A stretch of DNA of 64,000 nucleotides, taken from NCBI GenBank assembly GCA_017937765.1, contig JAGBCY010000022.1:46710-110709 (forward strand), written 5' to 3'. Source of the stretch: Alistipes sp. GTDB lineage: Bacteria > Bacteroidota > Bacteroidia > Bacteroidales > Rikenellaceae. Positions within the stretch are counted from its first letter, which is position 1, and each line of letters opens with the position of its first letter. Below the pieces are notes generated by a model. That model ran no database searches. It was not told the origin of the DNA and saw only the letters and a program-made list of their open reading frames with translations. Of this stretch, positions 1-9,025 are shown one piece after another. Position numbers and translations under genes: made by a program.

Positions 1-718
1 AGTCGTCGAAGATAACCGACTGACCCTCATCGTTAGTAGCCTGAGCGATGATACGGTACTCAGTTGCAGCCTCAACCTCGAAGAGCATAGTTACACCAGT
101 CTCAGTGTTAGCCTTAGCAACAGCCTCAGCAGAAATTGCCTGGCACTCAGCAGCCAAAGTAGCAGCGGGAGTGTTGCGGTAAGTCTCAGCGTCGAAAGCC
201 ATTACGCGGATATCAGCGATACCTGTACCCTTGTAAGAGTGGAAGATGTGCATAAAAGGATAGTAGCCGTACTCTGCATCCTCCTCAGTGGGGAGAGATA
301 CGAGGTGCTGAATCCAGTCTACATCATCAGCAGTTGCGCCGTTTACAGCCTGCTGGATAGAAGCGAACTCAGAGTTAGTGTAGTTCGAACCCTCGGCAGC
401 CATAGCCATAACCTTAACAGTGTAAGTACCAGCGTTGAGGTTCTCCATCTTGAACTCAGTTGCGGTGATGTTGTGGTTCTTAGAGCCATCGTTTACCATA
501 TAACCGATAGCGTTCTCAACAGCCTCCCACTTAACGATGAAGCTGGTGTTAGTTACATCCTCTACCGAAAGAACGGGCTTTGCAAGAGCAGTAGGAGTAG
601 TAGGCTTGTTACCGTTACCATTGCCGTTGTTGTTGTCGTCACCATCGACGGGAGTCTCACAAGCAGCAAACGTGAACATAGCAGCGAAAGCCACCATCAA
701 AGAAAAAAACTTTTTCAT
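1..718 (-). CDS. Fn3-type lipoprotein, truncated by the window edge
   Basis: The reading frame is open from the ATG at 718 to the left edge, so the C-terminus is missing; 239 codons are visible. The N-terminus is a lipoprotein signal peptide (MKKFFSLMVA...) with a lipobox ending in Cys20. An acidic, Asn/Gly-rich tether (about residues 22-40) follows. Residues about 43-115 read like a fibronectin type III fold, with the sequence TSFIVKWEAVENAIGY and later AGTYTVKVMAMA. A second beta-rich stretch continues to the edge. Such proteins are surface or periplasmic lipoproteins of Bacteroidales with no assigned function. It is probably transcribed from the promoter at 850-883. The lipoprotein call is firm; the role is unknown. 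Confidence 0.8.
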   Translation of the reverse strand, partial: MKKFFSLMVAFAAMFTFAACETPVDGDDNNNGNGNGNKPTTPTALAKPVLSVEDVTNTSFIVKWEAVENAIGYMVNDGSKNHNITATEFKMENLNAGTYTVKVMAMAAEGSNYTNSEFASIQQAVNGATADDVDWIQHLVSLPTEEDAEYGYYPFMHIFHSYKGTGIADIRVMAFDAETYRNTPAATLAAECQAISAEAVAKANTETGVTMLFEVEAATEYRIIAQATNDEGQSVIFDD

Positions 719-849
719 TTTCGTTGTTTGTTAGTTATTAATAAATTAAAAGTTGTATGTTAATTCTTCGTTAGGAATGCCCCTAAGCATAGCCCTCGTG
801 GGCTTTTACCTCACGGAGCAACTATCCTTAGACACACTCATTCACGTTG

Positions 850-883
850 CGAAGATAGTAAAAAAAATTCTAACTGATACAAA
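850..883 (-). promoter_or_regulatory. Bacteroidota-type promoter for the 1-718 lipoprotein
   Basis: On the minus strand TTTG (883-880) is followed after 22 bases by TATCTTCG (857-850), close to the TTTG-N19-21-TAnnTTTG consensus. The 5' leader would be about 125 bases. Confidence 0.45.
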
Positions 884-1125
884 ATATTCTCAAAAAATAA
901 AAAAGAGACTATTAAAACGCGCTATCCCCCTCTGTTTTATGTAAGAATGGTCTGCGTATTAAAAAAATATGCAAAACGGTGGGCGTCGCGAGGGGGGGTG
1001 GTATCCTTCGGGTGCTGAGTGTCGATAATGCCCTGCGATTGGGCATATGGCGGATAGTCGGGGCGGACTGACAGACAGTCGGGATGTAAAGCGGGCGGGC
1101 GGACTGGTAGGCTTAGACGTAAGAA
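884..1125. other. Gene-free interval with G-rich low-complexity DNA
   Basis: Only short ORFs without homology signals occur here. A run of seven G lies near 991-997, and about 1040-1110 is built of short GGGC/GGAC/GACAGACAG-like units. I see no gene or clear regulatory site. Confidence 0.5.
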
Positions 1126-1162
1126 AAACAAAAAAAAGTGTGACACCGCAAAGGTGTCACAC
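1126..1162 (-). terminator. Intrinsic terminator of the 1187-1804 gene
   Basis: A perfect 10-bp stem (GTGTGACACC at 1138-1147, partner at 1153-1162) with a 5-base loop is followed on the minus strand by a T run. It lies 25 bases past the stop codon. Confidence 0.85.
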
Positions 1163-1186
1163 TCCATAAATGCGAACTTAGCTCTA

Positions 1187-1804
1187 TTACAGCAGTTCGG
1201 ACATCATCTCTATCATCCCATATATTGTAGTATATTTATCGTAGTTCTCCTCGACCCATTTGTAGATTAGCTCCTGGATGTAGTCTCCTTCGTTGTGGAT
1301 AAGTGTCGTGAGCTGCTTGGCTACGGCCAAGAAACCGTTGAAGTCGTCGTTTGCCGCTGTCTCGTACCACTTCTCATAGATATAGGGCACGGCCTCCTCG
1401 GTGGAGAGCGTGGCGTAGTACTCCGTATCAAAGCCTTTGTATTCCAGCGAGTGGCTATTGATCAGCTCACCAGCCTTAGGGTATTTATTCAGCCATACTT
1501 TAGAGATGGAATCAATCTCGGCACGTTCCTCGTCGCTCTTCGTCTCTGACCACTCGGTTGATAGGTTACTCAACTTAACAATCATATAGTTGTTGTCCTT
1601 CTTGGCTCCTGCGTAGATTCCCGATAGCAGGTAGTCTACGGCATCCTCACGTGTCATCGCATCGAGCTCATAGGTGGTCATTGTCTGGAAGGTCTTCTCC
1701 ACGTGCTTAGTCTTAGGTCTCTTGGCGGTCTCCATTGCCGAGGCATCGTTTGCTGCGAGTGTCATCGCGGCACAGCAGCTAAGTAATAGAAATAGTCGTT
1801 TCAT
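1187..1804 (-). CDS. Secreted protein of unknown function, 205 aa
   Basis: I do not recognise the family. The N-terminus MKRLFLLLSCCAAMTLA is a signal peptide, probably cleaved after ANDASA. The mature part is about 180 residues, acidic and rich in Tyr, Glu and Asp, with a helical look (for example MTREDAVDYLLSGIYAGA) and no obvious repeat or catalytic motif. It has its own terminator immediately downstream and 249 bases of spacing from the OmpA-like gene, so it is probably monocistronic. Codon use matches the neighbours. The likely location is the periplasm. Confidence 0.7.
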   Translation of the reverse strand: MKRLFLLLSCCAAMTLAANDASAMETAKRPKTKHVEKTFQTMTTYELDAMTREDAVDYLLSGIYAGAKKDNNYMIVKLSNLSTEWSETKSDEERAEIDSISKVWLNKYPKAGELINSHSLEYKGFDTEYYATLSTEEAVPYIYEKWYETAANDDFNGFLAVAKQLTTLIHNEGDYIQELIYKWVEENYDKYTTIYGMIEMMSELL

Positions 1805-1993
1805 TGTTTGTAGTGTTTAATGGATTTGATGTTTGTTATTTGTATGTATAGAGTAGTTCGATACGACGTTTCTATCATTTTTTTTGATTATTATTTAAAA
1901 AAAAGAGAAGGTGTGGAAGTTCCCTTCTAAAAATAGTGGGGTGGAGCGTGATAATATAAATGATGGGGAACTTATAAACAAGGCGGGATACGC

Positions 1994-2034
1994 ATAAAAA
2001 AGAGAGGAGGGAAACTTGATTTCCCCCCCCTCTT
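1994..2034 (-). terminator. Intrinsic terminator of the OmpA-like lipoprotein gene
   Basis: Read on the minus strand, a G-rich arm (AAGAGGGGGGGGAAA) pairs with TTTCCCTCCTCTCTT and is followed by a T run. It lies about 20 bases past the stop codon at 2054. Confidence 0.75.
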
Positions 2035-2053
2035 AGATTGAGTCGCTTGTGGA

Positions 2054-3808
2054 TTACAATGCGATCTCGTTGCCGATGAAGCCACGGAGGTTTACATCCT
2101 CCTTGCAACGCTCAGCGTAAGCAGGCTCCTTAGCGATAGCCTTCTTAAGCTCGGCAGTAGCAAGAGCCATATCGCCCTGCTTCGTTGCGATGATAGCGCG
2201 CAAGTAGTCAGCCTTAGCCGAAGCATCGTTAGCGATGAACTGCTTAGCAGCTGTGTAGTCAGCGTTCATAGTTGCAGCGATAGCGGCGTTGTAGCCCTCG
2301 AGCTGCGACTGAGCAGCAGCGTAGTTACCCTCAGCAGCCGATGCAAGAGCCTTAGTCTCCTTTGTAGCGTTAGCGGTGTAAGCCTTAGCAGCCTCGGTGT
2401 TACCGTTCATAAGGTTAACGAGAGCGAGGTTGTTGTTGAGCTCCGATGAGTTGCCACCAGCCTTAACAGCCTGCTGGAAAGCGTTAGCAGCCTTAGCACC
2501 CTCGTTTGCCTCGGCGTAAGCAACGCCCAAGTTGTTGTACGATGTAGCCGAGCCATAAACCTTAGCAGCAACCTCCAACGTAGCGATCTTCTCCTCGAGA
2601 GTGAGCTTGCCGGTAGAAGCGATGTGGAGCATCTCCAACTCGTCGAGCTCCGAGAACTGGCCAGCGCGAACGAAGGCGATCATCTCGTCGTCGGTCTTAC
2701 CGGTGATGTCTGAGCTGTTAACGAGCTGAGCACGACGCAACTGGGGAAGGATCTCGTCCTTCAATACGTCGAATACCTGGCTCATATTCTTGATCTGCAT
2801 CTCGCGCTCCGAAGATGACTCGTAGCTGTTGAGAACAGAGAGGATGAGCTCCTTGTCCTCGATGTCAGAAGCGGCAACAAGCTGCTTGAAGCCCTCCCAG
2901 TCCTCGCCATACGATGCAACGTCGAGGGGAAGACCAATCTCCTTCAAGAGCTCCTCGGCAGCCTTCTTACCAGCCTCGCTACGTGCAGCTGAGAGCTTGT
3001 CGTTGAACTTCTCGGGGCCATCGGGTGATGCGTAACCGTTAACGTAGAGGTTCTGCTTGATGCGGTCGTTCTCGGTCTGAGCAGCAGCAATCTCCTGGAA
3101 TGCTGCGAGCTCGTCAGACGACTTAGCATCGCGGTTCAAGGTTGAAGAGTTGATGGCGAACATATAGTTAGCACGAGTAACCTCAGTGATAACGTTCTTG
3201 TAGCCCGACGCCATAGTCTGCATAGCAGCTGCGTAGTCGATATCCTTCTGCAAGGTGTTGACACCCTGAGCGATAGTGAGACCAAATGCGCGCTTCAAGG
3301 CATCAGCCTCAGCACCACCAGCAGCCAAAACAGCAGCCTCCTCCTTGGTGGGGATAGCACCAGTGTTAAGGTTTACGAGCGTGAACTCCTTGCAAGCTCC
3401 CTTAGGACACTTGATCTCGGCACGGAGCTGGAGCTCGCTGCAAGCCATACGCTCGTCGTAGGGGAACGATACGTGCATAGTGTACTCGCCACCATTCTTC
3501 TTGTCGATAACAGTGTAGTTATCATCAACCTTCGAGCCCTGGAAGTACTGGGTAGTGCCAGCAACCTCGCCGCCCTCGAATACAATCACGGGGGTAACCT
3601 TCAAAACAGCCTTTGCGTTGAAATACTTCACGGGGAAGGTGACGGTAATGTCTGCATCAACAGTGCCGTTATTCAAAACTAAAACCTCGGGAGTACAGGT
3701 CAACTTAACCTCATCCTGGTTCTTGGCCATCTTCTTGAAGCAATTACAGCCTGAAAGGGTCAAAACCACAACAGCGAGCAGTGCGCTCACTTTGAAAAGA
3801 TTCTTCAT
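2054..3808 (-). CDS. OmpA-like lipoprotein with TPR-like C-terminus
   Basis: The 584-residue product starts with a lipoprotein signal (lipobox LSGC, Cys21). A beta-rich domain covers about residues 30-150. Around 200-340 comes an OmpA-like region, with the sequence YVNGYASPDGP and then KLSAARSEAGKKAAEELL, the pattern of the peptidoglycan-binding fold. The last about 170 residues are Ala-rich helical repeats of TPR type (SYNNLGVAYAEANEGAKAA). In Bacteroidales such proteins are outer-membrane lipoproteins thought to link the membrane to the cell wall. The codons are strongly biased to the preferred set, which hints at high expression. It is transcribed alone, with a terminator at 1994-2034. Confidence 0.8.
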   Translation of the reverse strand: MKNLFKVSALLAVVVLTLSGCNCFKKMAKNQDEVKLTCTPEVLVLNNGTVDADITVTFPVKYFNAKAVLKVTPVIVFEGGEVAGTTQYFQGSKVDDNYTVIDKKNGGEYTMHVSFPYDERMACSELQLRAEIKCPKGACKEFTLVNLNTGAIPTKEEAAVLAAGGAEADALKRAFGLTIAQGVNTLQKDIDYAAAMQTMASGYKNVITEVTRANYMFAINSSTLNRDAKSSDELAAFQEIAAAQTENDRIKQNLYVNGYASPDGPEKFNDKLSAARSEAGKKAAEELLKEIGLPLDVASYGEDWEGFKQLVAASDIEDKELILSVLNSYESSSEREMQIKNMSQVFDVLKDEILPQLRRAQLVNSSDITGKTDDEMIAFVRAGQFSELDELEMLHIASTGKLTLEEKIATLEVAAKVYGSATSYNNLGVAYAEANEGAKAANAFQQAVKAGGNSSELNNNLALVNLMNGNTEAAKAYTANATKETKALASAAEGNYAAAQSQLEGYNAAIAATMNADYTAAKQFIANDASAKADYLRAIIATKQGDMALATAELKKAIAKEPAYAERCKEDVNLRGFIGNEIAL

Positions 3809-3834
3809 AGGTGTTAAAATAGTTAGTTTAATTT

Positions 3835-3861
3835 CAAATGTATTTATATTCTGTTTGCAAA
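3835..3861 (-). promoter_or_regulatory. Possible promoter of the OmpA-like lipoprotein gene
   Basis: TACATTTG (3842-3835 on the minus strand) matches the -7 box. TTTG at 3861-3858 is only 15 bases upstream, shorter than usual. The ATG is at 3808. Confidence 0.4.
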
Positions 3862-3922
3862 CTAACGTCGTGCCACCGCATATTATTATATAATGTGGTG
3901 GCTACGACGCCATTTTTTTCTA

Positions 3923-6166
3923 TTAGTGACGGTCACGACGGGGACCACGATCGCCACGGTGCTCGCGCTTCTCGCCATCGCGCTGCTCGCGGGGCTTACG
4001 CTCGCGGGGCTCGCGCTCAACCCAGCCCTCGGGCTTGGGAAGCAATGCCTTGCGTGAGAGCTTCAGCTTGCCAGTCTTCTGATCCTTAGCGATGAGCTTA
4101 ACCTCGATCATATCGCCCTCCTTGAGGCCGGTCTCCTCCATAGTCTCGAAACGCTTGTAGTCGATCTCAGAGATGTGGAGTAGAGCATCCTTACCGGGGA
4201 GAATCTCAACAAATGCACCGAAGTCTACGATAGAGCGGATCTTACCGTTGTATGTCTCGCCAATCTCGGGAACAGCAACGATAGCCTTGATGCGTGCCAA
4301 AGCACCATCCAATGCCTCCTTGTCCTGGCCGAAGATATCAACGATACCCTTCTCGTCAACCTCCGTGATGGTGATGGTTGTGCCAGTGGTCTTCTGGATC
4401 TCCTGGATAACCTTACCGCCCGGGCCGATAACGGCACCGATGAAGTCCTGAGGAATGGTAATCTGAACGATGCGGGGAACGAATGGCTTGTAGTCCTCAC
4501 GGGGCTCGGCGATAGTCTCAACGAGCTTGTCGAGGATGTGCAAGCGACCCTGACGTGCCTGCTCCAGAGCCTTGGCCAACACCTCGTACGAGAGGCCGTC
4601 AACCTTGATATCCATCTGTGTTGCGGTGATACCGTCGCGTGTACCTGTAACCTTGAAGTCCATATCACCCAAGTGATCCTCGTCACCGAGGATGTCCGAC
4701 AACACTGCCCAGCGGCCGGTTGTAGAGTCCGAGATAAGACCCATAGCGATACCCGATACAGGCTTACGGAGCTTAACACCAGCATCCATAAGTGCCAAAG
4801 TACCAGCACATACCGTAGCCATTGACGATGAACCGTTCGACTCCAAGATATCCGAAACTACGCGTACTGCGTAGGGATTCTCCTCGCCCAGGGGTACCAT
4901 AGGCTTAAGCGCACGCCAAGCAAGGTGGCCGTGGCCAATCTCGCGGCGGCTGAGACCACGTGCGGGACGAGCCTCACCGGTAGAGAAGGGAGGGAAGTTG
5001 TAGTGGAGGACGAACTGCTCGCTGCCCTGAACCAATACCTCGTCCTTCATCTTCTCGTCGAGCTTTGTGCCGAGAGTTACAGTCGTAAGCGACTGAGTCT
5101 CACCACGAGTAAAGATAGCCGAACCGTGAGCGCAGGGGAGGTAGTCAACCTCGCACCAGATGGGGCGGATCTCGTCGGTACGACGACCGTCGAGACGCTT
5201 ACCCTCGTCGAGGATCATATTACGCATAGCCTTCTTCTGCACGTCGTCGTGGAAATACTTGTGAATAAGGGGAGCCTTCTCCTCGAGCTCCTCCTCGGTA
5301 TAGCGTGCTGCGAACTCAGCCTCCAAAGCGTCGAAAGCGTCCTGACGCTCGTGCTTCATAGTGCCGCTTGTTGCGATGGCGTATGCCTTGTCGTAGAGCT
5401 CACGGATGATAGTCTCGCGAAGCTCCTCGTCGTTAGTCTCGTGGCAGTACTCGCGCTTAACATCCTTGCCGAGCTCCTTCATAAGCTCGATCTGTACGGC
5501 GCAGTGCTTCTTAATCTCCTCGTGAGCGAACATAATGGCACCGAGCATAACCTCCTCAGATACCTCCTTCATCTCACCCTCAACCATCAAGATATTGTCG
5601 ATGGTACCGCCAACCATAATGTCGAGGTCGGCATCCTTCATAGCCTCAAAGCCGGGGTTGATGACATACTCACCACCGATACGTGCTACGCGAACCTCCG
5701 AGATGGGGCCGCCAAACGGAATGTCCGAAACGGCCAAAGCTGCCGATGCAGCAAGACCTGCGAGTGCATCGGGCTGGATATCTTTCTCAGCCGAGATAAG
5801 GTTAACGGTTACGAAAACCTCGGCGTGATAATCAGCAGGGAAAAGGGGACGCAGTGCACGGTCGATCAGACGTGCCACCAAAATCTCCGAGTCGCCGGCC
5901 TTACCCTCGCGCTTCATAAAGCCACCGGGGAAGCGACCGCACGAAGCATACTTCTCCTTATACTCCACCTGCAAGGGCATAAAATCGGTTCCCTCCTTGG
6001 CGTCCTTAGCGGCAACAACGGTACCCAACAGCATCGTGTCGCCCATACGTACAACCACCGAGCCATCGGCCTGCTTTGCGAGCTTGCCGGTCTCGATCAT
6101 AATCTCACGACCATCGGCCAGCGTGATTGTCTTCTGTACAGCATTGTACAACTTGTTTGCTTCCAT
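3923..6166 (-). CDS. pnp: Polyribonucleotide nucleotidyltransferase (PNPase)
   Basis: PNPase degrades RNA 3' to 5' with phosphate and takes part in mRNA turnover. The 747 residues match the usual length. Two RNase PH domains flank an all-alpha linker; the first includes [13 protein letters not shown] and the second [32 protein letters not shown] and [11 protein letters not shown] domain follows near 560-620 with the signature [11 protein letters not shown], then an S1 domain near 630-700 ([18 protein letters not shown]). A basic RGDRGPRR-like tail ends the protein. It lies 114 bases downstream of rpsO on the same strand, the classical rpsO-pnp order, with a hairpin between the genes. Confidence 0.97.
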   Translation of the reverse strand: MEANKLYNAVQKTITLADGREIMIETGKLAKQADGSVVVRMGDTMLLGTVVAAKDAKEGTDFMPLQVEYKEKYASCGRFPGGFMKREGKAGDSEILVARLIDRALRPLFPADYHAEVFVTVNLISAEKDIQPDALAGLAASAALAVSDIPFGGPISEVRVARIGGEYVINPGFEAMKDADLDIMVGGTIDNILMVEGEMKEVSEEVMLGAIMFAHEEIKKHCAVQIELMKELGKDVKREYCHETNDEELRETIIRELYDKAYAIATSGTMKHERQDAFDALEAEFAARYTEEELEEKAPLIHKYFHDDVQKKAMRNMILDEGKRLDGRRTDEIRPIWCEVDYLPCAHGSAIFTRGETQSLTTVTLGTKLDEKMKDEVLVQGSEQFVLHYNFPPFSTGEARPARGLSRREIGHGHLAWRALKPMVPLGEENPYAVRVVSDILESNGSSSMATVCAGTLALMDAGVKLRKPVSGIAMGLISDSTTGRWAVLSDILGDEDHLGDMDFKVTGTRDGITATQMDIKVDGLSYEVLAKALEQARQGRLHILDKLVETIAEPREDYKPFVPRIVQITIPQDFIGAVIGPGGKVIQEIQKTTGTTITITEVDEKGIVDIFGQDKEALDGALARIKAIVAVPEIGETYNGKIRSIVDFGAFVEILPGKDALLHISEIDYKRFETMEETGLKEGDMIEVKLIAKDQKTGKLKLSRKALLPKPEGWVEREPRERKPREQRDGEKREHRGDRGPRRDRH

Positions 6167-6232
6167 AAAATCTAAAAAATACCTCTAAAAAATTGTCGTC
6201 AAATATATTTCGTCATAATTTGTTTCAAGTGT

Positions 6233-6266
6233 AAATGAAGGCAATACCGAAGCATCGCCTTCATTT
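6233..6266 (-). terminator. Hairpin between rpsO and pnp
   Basis: A perfect 10-bp inverted repeat (AAATGAAGGC at 6233-6242 and its complement at 6257-6266) with a 14-base loop lies 14 bases past the rpsO stop. There is no strong T run on the minus strand, so it could attenuate, stabilise the rpsO 3' end or be an RNase processing site rather than a full terminator. Confidence 0.6.
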
Positions 6267-6280
6267 GCTGCACATCCGTA

Positions 6281-6550
6281 CTACTTACGGAGGTTAAGAG
6301 TCTTGATGATTGCGCGGTAACGCTCGATATCAACCTCCTTCAAGTACATAAGCAACTTACGACGCTTACCTACGAGACGCAACAAAGAACGCTGCGTACC
6401 GAAGTCGTGACGGTTGCTCTTCATGTGCTCGGTAAGGTGGTTGATACGGTAGGTGAATAACGCGATCTGGCTCTCGGGTGAACCCGTGTCGGTTGTAGAC
6501 TTGCCGTACTGGCCAAACAACTCCTGCTTCTTTTCAGGTGTCAAATACAT
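6281..6550 (-). CDS. rpsO: 30S ribosomal protein S15
   Basis: The 89-residue product from the ATG at 6550 (MYLTPEKKQELF) is exactly the family length. The hallmark S15 region is present: STTDTGSPESQIALFTYRI, followed by HDFGTQRSLLRLVGKRRKLL. S15 binds 16S rRNA early in 30S assembly. A longer frame reaching upstream to 6619 has no S15-like sequence before this Met, so the shorter start was chosen. It is followed by pnp on the same strand. Confidence 0.97.
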   Translation of the reverse strand: MYLTPEKKQELFGQYGKSTTDTGSPESQIALFTYRINHLTEHMKSNRHDFGTQRSLLRLVGKRRKLLMYLKEVDIERYRAIIKTLNLRK

Positions 6551-6659
6551 AAAAATTAAGGTTTTATGGTGCGCGTCCTTCTTCTTTTCCCGAGGATCAC
6601 GCCCCTGGTTCCACTCCACGACAGATCGTCCTTACCTTAGATCCTGCCGGAGCGTGCGG

Positions 6660-6690
6660 CAAAGATACGGCAATTTTTGTAATACGCAAT
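6660..6690 (-). promoter_or_regulatory. Promoter of rpsO-pnp
   Basis: On the minus strand ATTG (6690-6687), 19 bases, then TATCTTTG (6667-6660), which is an exact -7 box. The leader to the rpsO ATG is about 105 bases. Confidence 0.7.
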
Positions 6691-7027
6691 GCCTTTTTCT
6701 AAGAAAAAGAGGTGTTAACTAATTATTTTTGTGGGATATCTGCTAATCTTGTGTGTGGTGGGGTGGTAGAAATGACGACTCGTTTGGTGTGTATGGCCAA
6801 AATGGTGTGTGACCAAATCTTTGCTTTGTGAAGATATAACCATCTGCACGGAATAAAATACTCGTTGATTTTAGGGCTATACTATGGATTAATATGGTTA
6901 TCTTGATGATTGTAAAGTTAAAGTGTAATAACCATAAAAACTATATTGTGCTGATAATGATTCAACTATTTTTCACATCAATCCCTATTTTTTAGGGTAA
7001 TGATGGTGGAAAATTGTGATTTTTTAC
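6691..7027. other. AT-rich divergent intergenic region between rpsO and apbE
   Basis: No gene is visible in 337 bases. The stretch holds a perfect 8-bp inverted repeat ATGGTTAT / ATAACCAT with a 26-base gap at about 6895-6936, which could be a protein-binding site. Nothing else stands out. Confidence 0.4.
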
Positions 7028-7035
7028 TACCTTTG
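7028..7035 (+). promoter_or_regulatory. -7 box of the apbE promoter
   Basis: TACCTTTG is an exact TAnnTTTG box 27 bases before the apbE ATG. I see no good TTTG at the -33 distance. Confidence 0.5.
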
Positions 7036-7062
7036 CTCTCTGATATAACAAAGTTATAAACG

Positions 7063-8082
7063 ATGGGTATTGTGAGCAGAGTGTTGGTAAAGCTGATGGG
7101 CGTTGTGCTGGTGGGTGTGATGCTCCTCGCTGGTGCGTGTCAGAGTGCTTCGGAGGGCTATATCGAGGTTCGCGGTAAGGCTCTCGGAACGTTTGTTCAG
7201 GTCAAGTGTTGCACCGATCATAGCGAGGCGGACCTCGTGGAGATGATTCGTCGTGTGGATGCTGAGGCTAAGAGTTCGATGTCGATCTTCGACCCCGAGT
7301 CGTTGCTCTCGCGCGTCAATCGTAACGAGACAGACTCGTTGGATTCTCATCTTATCTACAATATTGAGCTGGCAGGACGCTTCCACGCAATGAGCAACGG
7401 CTGCTACGATGTAACCATCAAGCCGCTGACGGATGCTTGGGGCTTTGGTCGCGAGTTGGCTCTCGACAAGAGTCCTAACCTCGACTCGATACTTCGGTTC
7501 GTGGGCTACGATAAGATAGCTATCGAGGGTAATCGCTTGGTAAAGAGCGATAGTCGCACGGAGATAGACCTTAACTCTATCGCTAAGGGCTACACTGTCG
7601 ACCTTGTTGCCCAGGAGCTCGAGGCTATGGGTGTGGAGAACTATATGGTAAACATCGGTGGCGAGGTTCGCACTAAGGGTGTTAACGGCGCAGGCCGTGC
7701 GTGGTCGGTGGGTATCGAGACCCCCTATGATGGAAACGTGGCGCAGGACTCATTGGAGAAGATTATAGAGCTTGAGGATGAGGCGGTTGCGACATCGGGC
7801 AACTATCGACGCTTCTACCTTGCTGAGGATGGCAGTAAGATAGCACACACGATCGATCCGACGACGGGACGAAGCGTCCTTAGCGACCTACTCTCGGTTA
7901 CTATCGTGGCTCCCACGTGTGCCGAGGCCGATGCTGCGGCAACGATGTTTATGGCGATGGGCTCGGGCGACGAGACTCTGGCGTTGGCTGATGAGTGTGC
8001 CCGAGAGTATGGCTGGAGCTACTATTTTATATATGCCGATGGCGAGGATTATCGCATAGAGTGTAGCGAGGAGTTCGAGTAG
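7063..8082 (+). CDS. apbE: FAD:protein FMN transferase (ApbE family lipoprotein)
   Basis: ApbE moves FMN from FAD onto a Thr or Ser of target proteins such as the NQR and RNF subunits. The 339 residues fit the family. The N-terminus is a lipoprotein signal (lipobox LAGAC, Cys26), so the enzyme sits in the periplasm on a membrane. Family motifs are DLNSIAKGYTVD at 169-180, NIGGEVRTKG at 197-206 and HTIDPTTGR at 262-270, the last carrying the metal-binding Asp. The next gene, a lipid kinase, starts 16 bases downstream, so the two are probably cotranscribed. Confidence 0.93.
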   Translation: MGIVSRVLVKLMGVVLVGVMLLAGACQSASEGYIEVRGKALGTFVQVKCCTDHSEADLVEMIRRVDAEAKSSMSIFDPESLLSRVNRNETDSLDSHLIYNIELAGRFHAMSNGCYDVTIKPLTDAWGFGRELALDKSPNLDSILRFVGYDKIAIEGNRLVKSDSRTEIDLNSIAKGYTVDLVAQELEAMGVENYMVNIGGEVRTKGVNGAGRAWSVGIETPYDGNVAQDSLEKIIELEDEAVATSGNYRRFYLAEDGSKIAHTIDPTTGRSVLSDLLSVTIVAPTCAEADAAATMFMAMGSGDETLALADECAREYGWSYYFIYADGEDYRIECSEEFE

Positions 8083-8098
8083 CTGGCACAAGTGGGCT

Positions 8099-8950
8099 AT
8101 GGGGGCATTACTATTATACAACGTCGAGGCTGGACGTGGTACGATCAAGAACCGATTGTCGAGCATTGTCGAGGTGTTTCGATCGGCGGGTATAGCGATA
8201 CGGCCGAAGCAGATAGTCTTCGGTGAAAACCCCTTCGACGGTGTGGAGACGGCGGAACTTGTTGTGGTGTGCGGTGGTGACGGTACGGTTAATTATGTTG
8301 TTAACAGTATGCGTAGCAGAGGGTTAGATCCGGTGCTTGGTATCATCCCCTCGGGTACAGCCAACGACCTTGCGGGTGCGCTCGGTATGCCGCTCGATGC
8401 GGTGCTTGCGGCACGCAAGATAGTTGCGGGGCGTGAGCGCAGGATCGACTGTGGCGAGGTGAACGGTGCTCACTTTGTCAACGTGCTGAGCTTCGGCGTG
8501 CTGACGACCACGTCGCAACATACGCCCGATAGTGCGAAGCATAGGTTTGGCAAGATGGCCTACCTGTGGGTGGGTATGCGCGACCTCGTTAAGATGCACC
8601 CGATACATTTAAGGGTGCGAAGCGAGGGTGAGGAGTTCGAGAGTGATGCGCTTATGTGTCTGATATTCAACGGTGAGACGGCAGGACGTTTTCGCTTGGC
8701 ACGTGGGGCTAAGCTCGATGATGGCAAGCTCGATGTCTTGATCCTCGAGAAGCGTAACGTGTTGCGTGCCTACGGGAGTATGATGCGCTATCTGTTGGGT
8801 GGAAATCCCGAGGCGGTAAGGTCGTTCGCAACGAGCCGAATCGAGATTGAGGCGATACACGATGAGCCTACCGATGTTGATGGCCAGCAGGGACCGCACT
8901 TCCCCTTGCGTGTGAGGTGCCAACACCACAGCCTAAGGGTGCGCTGTTAG
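8099..8950 (+). CDS. Diacylglycerol/sphingosine-type lipid kinase
   Basis: The 283-residue product belongs to the DAGK catalytic family, soluble enzymes that phosphorylate lipid hydroxyls with ATP. The nucleotide-binding signature GGDGTVNYVV starts at residue 59, and GIIPSGTANDLAGALGM follows at 81. The C-terminal half (LILEKRNVLR, IEIEAIHDEPTDVDGQ) has the YegS/BmrU-like beta-sandwich pattern. The substrate cannot be read from the sequence. It follows apbE by 16 bases. The last 15 residues contain LRVRC twice, flanking QHHS, probably a small local duplication. Confidence 0.88.
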   Translation: MGALLLYNVEAGRGTIKNRLSSIVEVFRSAGIAIRPKQIVFGENPFDGVETAELVVVCGGDGTVNYVVNSMRSRGLDPVLGIIPSGTANDLAGALGMPLDAVLAARKIVAGRERRIDCGEVNGAHFVNVLSFGVLTTTSQHTPDSAKHRFGKMAYLWVGMRDLVKMHPIHLRVRSEGEEFESDALMCLIFNGETAGRFRLARGAKLDDGKLDVLILEKRNVLRAYGSMMRYLLGGNPEAVRSFATSRIEIEAIHDEPTDVDGQQGPHFPLRVRCQHHSLRVRC

Positions 8951-9025
8951 TGCACTACGTAGCGGCGTGGTAGCGTTGTAAGGATTTAAGTCAAAGGAAA
9001 AACCTAAGATAAAATAGGAATATAG

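Noticed and set aside
937-1167. Minus-strand ORF of 76 codons
   Set aside because: It contains the terminator of the preceding gene and G/C-rich low-complexity DNA; the product looks random.
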